The notes below the pieces were generated by a model. The model did not search any database and was not told the DNA's origin. It worked only from the letters and a program-made list of their open reading frames with translations. Below, piece by piece: positions 60,004 through 64,000 of a stretch of 64,000 nucleotides of DNA. Made by a program: the position numbers and the translations under genes. Position 1 is the first letter of the stretch. Each line of letters opens with the position of its first letter. This DNA comes from Mariannaea sp. PMI_226 (Eukaryota; Ascomycota; Sordariomycetes; Hypocreales; Nectriaceae), in contig JANFOG010000012.1 in assembly GCA_024336345.1 (NCBI GenBank), positions 930,001 through 994,000 on the forward strand, read 5' to 3'.

Positions 60004-61190
60004 CTATGGAGACGGGTTATAAGCCTTGTATACTTGTAATGCCCCTTCAACAGACTGTACTAGGCCGAAGAAAGCCGTGAGAACTAGTGCGGCCGCTGCT
60101 ACCAAGAATGGCCACCTGTACAACCCTTTTCGCGTGTCAAACCACCACTGTTTCCACGTTGAGGGCTCGCACTCATCAAAGGCCTGCTTAAGGATCACCA
60201 ATCGGTCATGCCAAAACTTGAACTTCCCAATCTGTCGGTCTCTGGTCTGCAACGGGAGCAAAGAGTGGGCAGAGAGATCCAAGCGGTGTTCCACCGCTAA
60301 CTTGCGAAACCACTTGTGGCTGCCGTCATCCATTTTTGGGAGAAGTAGAGCTAGCGTCTTCAGGGTTTCTTCTGCCAAGCCGGTTGGAAATATTTTTCTG
60401 GAAGACTTGCTTAGTTCTTTTCCGCACGTTGATCTTGAGTTTGCACTCTTCTAACACCTCTCGACTGCCGGGTAAGAGGACACGAAGGCGTTGAGGGGGG
60501 GGGGGGGGGGGGGGGAGCATGATGTACTTACGCATCTTTGGCTATCATGAGGAATGATGCATGATGAAATATCGCGACTTCAGTGTCAAAATTGAACAAA
60601 CGTAGGTGGTCGGATATGTCATCTGTCCACGTAATCTTCAGACCAGCAATTCGATCTAAATTCTGCGCCGTAAATAGTTTTTCGAGGCGAATGGCCTCTT
60701 CGCTCATCAGGCTTGTTGAGCTAAACTGGGCCGCGATAAAGTCCTTGATTGGGCCAGAATTGTCCATCCATACTAGGTCAGTTCCTCCTGGGATAACATG
60801 AGGCGCCTTGCCAATGCTCATCATGAAGAGAAGTCTTGCAGTAAGATTGATAGATGCTTGGAATCGAGCCTCATCGATGTTGGACTGACCCTGTAAGTTC
60901 AATTTGACCTTCTCCCTACTCAGCTTTCCCCGAAGTAAGTCATTCGCAATATTTGCTACATCTCGATGTGAATTTACGGAAACGTGTAACCCATCACCCC
61001 GTAAGAACATGTTTGTTTGCCAGGAGTAATATGCGAAATAGCTGTCCAAGTTTCCCCTGAACGCATTTTCAGTATTCCGCAACTGGTGGACATCAACGTG
61101 CCAGAGAGCTTGTGCGATGGCTGTTCTGATCGATTCCGAGGTGACCTTTGAAGTCAGTGAATCGTCAAGTCCTTGGCTCAGGGTCGTCAT
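60004..61190 (-). CDS. Fungal membrane-anchored protein of unknown function
   Basis: I recognise this as a widespread fungal family with no known function. Exons 61190-60532 and 60397-60004 give 350 residues. The 134-nt intron (60398-60531) carries a 21-nt G run and a CTAAG branch site. The N-terminal part is soluble and mixed (ALWHVDVHQLRNTENAF, LDSYFAYYSWQTN, TARLLFMMSIGKAPHV). The splice rebuilds the conserved IFPTGLAEETLKTLALLLPK. FKFWHDRLVILKQAFDE follows, then a single C-terminal membrane helix (PFLVAAAALVLTAFFGLVQSVEGALQVYKAY). The gene sits in an accessory-looking stretch beside the trypsin-like gene. Confidence 0.85.
60495..60515. repeat. Poly-G tract (21 G) inside an intron
   Basis: Uninterrupted run of 21 G on the plus strand. 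It is a poly-C run in the transcript of the unknown membrane-protein gene, close to the 5' splice site. Confidence 0.85.
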
Positions 61191-62293
61191 TTGTATCTGA
61201 GGTATGGGTCAATACCGCTGATGGATTTGTTACTGGTAAGGCTGGAACTAAAAAGACTATATGAATTCACTGAATGGATAAACGATGAGAAAGATGTGTA
61301 GTAGAAAGCCGTTAAGTAAAAGGCCTCAACAGATGATGGGGGGAGCCTTACACACCCTGCCATTTGTTCATGTGGATCGTGCTCTATGTGTACATTGTAA
61401 GTGCAACTGCAGGGCCTTATGATAATGGACGAGCCCTTGAAAATGTATACATAATGAAACGCAGACGCTTTGTTCTGCATGGCAAAGAATACAAGTTGCG
61501 TCCTCGATAAAGTGATCGTGCACTGCCTTGATACGCGTCCTCCTTGGACCAATGTTGAGCGTGCACTGCCTCGTTAGGCGACTGCCCCTAAGTGAGACGA
61601 CCAGTCTGGCATTCAGCTACATGCGAGAAGAGCTCAAGTGTCCAATTAAGAACGGGGGGTCGAAGACTGGAAACCTGATGATCAGACTATGACGCAGGGT
61701 GGCGCATTCATTAGTTAAAGTGCAAATAATGAGTACCTAGGCTCGTGAGGAGCATGTCGTATACTTCGTTATGTGTACCCAAGCTGAGCGCCGCGTTTTA
61801 CATAGTAACAGGCGGGGATCTAGCATGGGATTCTGCACCAGAACAATCCGACACGTACATGTAAGTTGATCTTTTGTACCTCGCCGGGGTTGCAAGATGA
61901 TGCTGGGAGCAGAGACTTGATAGGCTCAAAAATCAATGAGGCTGTCTTACCGCTCATCCCTCCCAATGTTGCCCCTGACCAAACCGCGAGCGCTGCGGCC
62001 CAACGCATTCAAGTAGCTTGTCCAGCTGCCCACCATCATGCACCGACATAATTAGCTCAAAAGTTGGGAACGAATACCATTACCACCTACTCTTGGAGTT
62101 CTGAGTGGCGAGCCTAATCTTTGGCTTTGATACAAATGAACTAGAGGTCCAAGTTCCTGGAGACGAAAGCGTCATTTCCAATACGACAATACTGTCTCAC
62201 ACGGTAGTTGACTACTCACACGCTGTCACGGCTGACATAGCGACACTAGACGGCATCTGAGGGCCGTAAAGAGCAGTAATGTACTCTCTGTAA
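61191..62293. other. Unassigned region between divergent genes
   Basis: A 1.1-kb stretch holding the promoter of the minus-strand gene and probably 5' exons of the trypsin-like gene. Two minus-strand ORFs look coding-like and end at plausible donors: one at about 62213-62406 ends ACAGCGT|GTGAGT, and one starting with ATG at 62008 ends TTACAT|GTACGT. A plus-strand ORF (62104-62260) competes with them. I could not link any into a gene. Confidence 0.35.
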
Positions 62294-64000
62294 ACGATCC
62301 TTCCATACCAGGAGACGCTGACATTTTCCAGGCAGGCAAATACGCCGAAATCGTTCGAGGACTCCGTAGGCGACTGGATTAAATTGCCGATATCAGTCAC
62401 ATTCAAATTGAGAGGGCTTCAAATTTGGCGACCCAAGGGCCCAGTATCTCAAGCATTCCACGACATCTATCCAGCTATTCTCGAAGTCGTCCAAACACAT
62501 CTCGAGTCTCGTCCCAGAACCGAAGACGTTGTCTTGGGTTGTTACATGATTGGATATAGTCCTCGGACAGCAGTGCCGTGCATCAGCTTTGCATCGAAAG
62601 ACGAGAAATATCGACGACAACAAAGGAACCTCGTCCGAGACGAGATTCTGAAAGGGTATCCCGGCTGGAGGACAATCGACTGGAACCAGGACCCGGAGTC
62701 GAGGAATATGACAGCCCGCGGGATTGTAGATCATGACTTGGCCAACAGTGCTCCAATTCCAATTCTTCAGATAAAGAGCCCTACATCCGGTTTCGGAGGA
62801 TCAAGAATACTTCTCAGCAAGGATGGGACGGACGAAACTTGGCAGCACATCGCGACTGGCGGCGGCATCATTTCCAATGAGAAGGGTTCCTGCTTTCTCA
62901 TGACAGCAGCACACGCTGTTCCAGGTTATGAGGGACCATCGTTTCCGTCTTCACCAACTTCTGATGAATTTGAGTTTGACATGGACGATCTGGGAGATGA
63001 AGAAGATCCTGATGGATTGGGCGTCGAGTCCACCAGCTTGGGCAGCCTGACCCCCCAAGAGACCCGAAGCAGCTCCTCGGATATACCATCACCACAGACC
63101 TCCCAGTCAGAAGACATTATGTTCAGCGATCTGCCTTCTTTAGAAGAGATTTATGAAGCATCGGAAATGCCACAGCCGCCTTTGACCAGGTCAACGCTGT
63201 CACAAGCTTCATCGACACGGGATTTCCATCCGCCACTGTTCTCCAAGCCTCCATCCCTTACATCATCAGAAAGCTCTCGCGCTGGGCTGGATTATGCTTT
63301 GATTGAACTGAATCCGAGTAAGATTGGTAAGGAAGCGCGATCTCTTGACACTGGTCCACCGGCAGTACTGCACAAGCTTGAGCCGCGAGAGGTTGTTGTG
63401 ACAACATCTTCACACGGCAGGACAAAAGGGCGATTGTTGGAAACACCATTGTTTATTATTCGCCCTGGCACTACAGATAGCCAAGAACTATGGACCGTTC
63501 TTCTAGAAAATGAGACGATGACGGGTGATTCCGGCTCGTGGGTTTTTGACGCAACAAGCGGAGAGCTCATCGGCCACATTGTTGCAGCAAACACTGAAAC
63601 AGGGTCTACATTCATCATCCCTGCTCATCAGGTTCTGGAGGATTTGCACCACAGGTTTGGCGGAACCTGGTGCCCCATCACAAGTGCTGATGGAGCTTTT
63701 GCAAATGCTTCAACAACTATGCTGGGGCGGACACCGGCAGAGCAGAGTGTCCGTTGGCCATCTAATTTGAGTATTTCAAACCCAACTGCCCCCATTGGTG
63801 CTTCATTGAGCAGGCATAGACATTCTCCAATGCCGCATTGGTACTTCGATGGGCAGGTAAATGGACATGATGCATCTGAACGGCATTTTGATTTGGACAG
63901 TGGTCCTGTGATTGCCCTGAGTGGTTATGGGCAAGTGGCTATTGATCAGGCCAATATCAGCCAGCACCCCCTTTCCATGCGGGGATTGGGGACGTGGTCG
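62294..64000 (+). CDS. Trypsin-like serine-protease-domain protein (partial, both ends open)
   Basis: Open frame from the stop at 62291-62293 to the window end, 569 codons and still open; the first ATG is at 62546. Sequence similarity to the family begins before that ATG (FHDIYPAILEVVQTHLESRP), so an upstream exon probably exists. It belongs to a fungal group with a chymotrypsin-fold domain. The conserved front part reads CYMIGYSPRTAVPCISF and ILKGYPGWRTIDW. The likely catalytic His is in FLMTAAHAV, a candidate Asp in LDYALIELN, and the nucleophile in TGDSGSWVFD, followed by GHIVAANTETGSTFIIPAHQV. A disordered acidic/Ser-rich insert of about 110 residues separates His and Asp. What follows at the C terminus is beyond the window. 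An NLR-type or regulatory role is speculation. Confidence 0.75.

Noticed and set aside
63857..63900. Possible 44-nt intron in the trypsin-like gene (GTAAAT..ACAG)
   Set aside because: Removal would shift the frame into a stop; the unspliced frame stays open to the window end.

Overview
This window is nuclear DNA of a filamentous ascomycete, most likely a sordariomycete and possibly a hypocrealean. The grounds are short introns (mostly 50-150 nt) with GT..AG ends and CTAAC/CTAAT branch sites, gene order on both strands, fungal-specific families (Zn2Cys6 regulator, fungal TM and trypsin-like families), and protein sequences that resemble sordariomycete orthologues. The lineage is inferred from memory of families, not from a search. 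I rebuilt about 21 protein-coding genes by hand, joining exons at splice sites. Most joins keep the reading frame and give family-typical lengths. I saw no transposons, tRNA or rRNA genes.

Layout. 0-1.4 kb: a Myb/SANT regulator (minus) with an unresolved 5' end, then about 5.5 kb without a gene. 6.9-14.5 kb: prp8 (minus), one intronless 7.6-kb ORF interrupted by an in-frame 158-residue mini-intein. 15.4-20.5 kb: a small complex I subunit, a SAP18-like protein divergent from prp18, then COP9 signalosome subunit 1. 20.5-26.5 kb: 6 kb without a convincing gene, with poly-C tracts, a hairpin and one orphan exon-like ORF. 26.5-29.7 kb: a Zn2Cys6 transcription factor. 31.5-38.4 kb: an M24B aminopeptidase behind a tandem CCAAT array, an ER-Golgi lectin, and ALG8. 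40.5-50.4 kb: an Itc1/ACF1-type remodeller subunit, a glutathione transferase, a mitochondrial PPR protein, and kinetochore Mis12/Mtw1.

51.5-64 kb looks more accessory: a secreted cysteine-rich PAN-like protein, a large 2OG-Fe(II) oxygenase-family protein whose usual iron-ligand His and cosubstrate Arg both appear replaced, the conserved U5 snRNP protein Dib1, a monocarboxylate-type MFS transporter with a probable GC-AG intron, a fungal TM protein of unknown function whose intron carries a 21-G tract, and a trypsin-like protein cut by the window edge.

How the genes relate: three spliceosome genes (prp8, prp18, dib1) lie within 50 kb. Two chromatin factors (SAP18, Itc1), two secretory-pathway genes (lectin, ALG8) and cell-cycle/ubiquitin functions (Mtw1, CSN1) complete a mostly housekeeping segment. 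The strongest observation is the intact-looking self-splicing protein element inside Prp8. The most novel candidates are the apparent pseudo-oxygenase and the window-edge protease-like gene.
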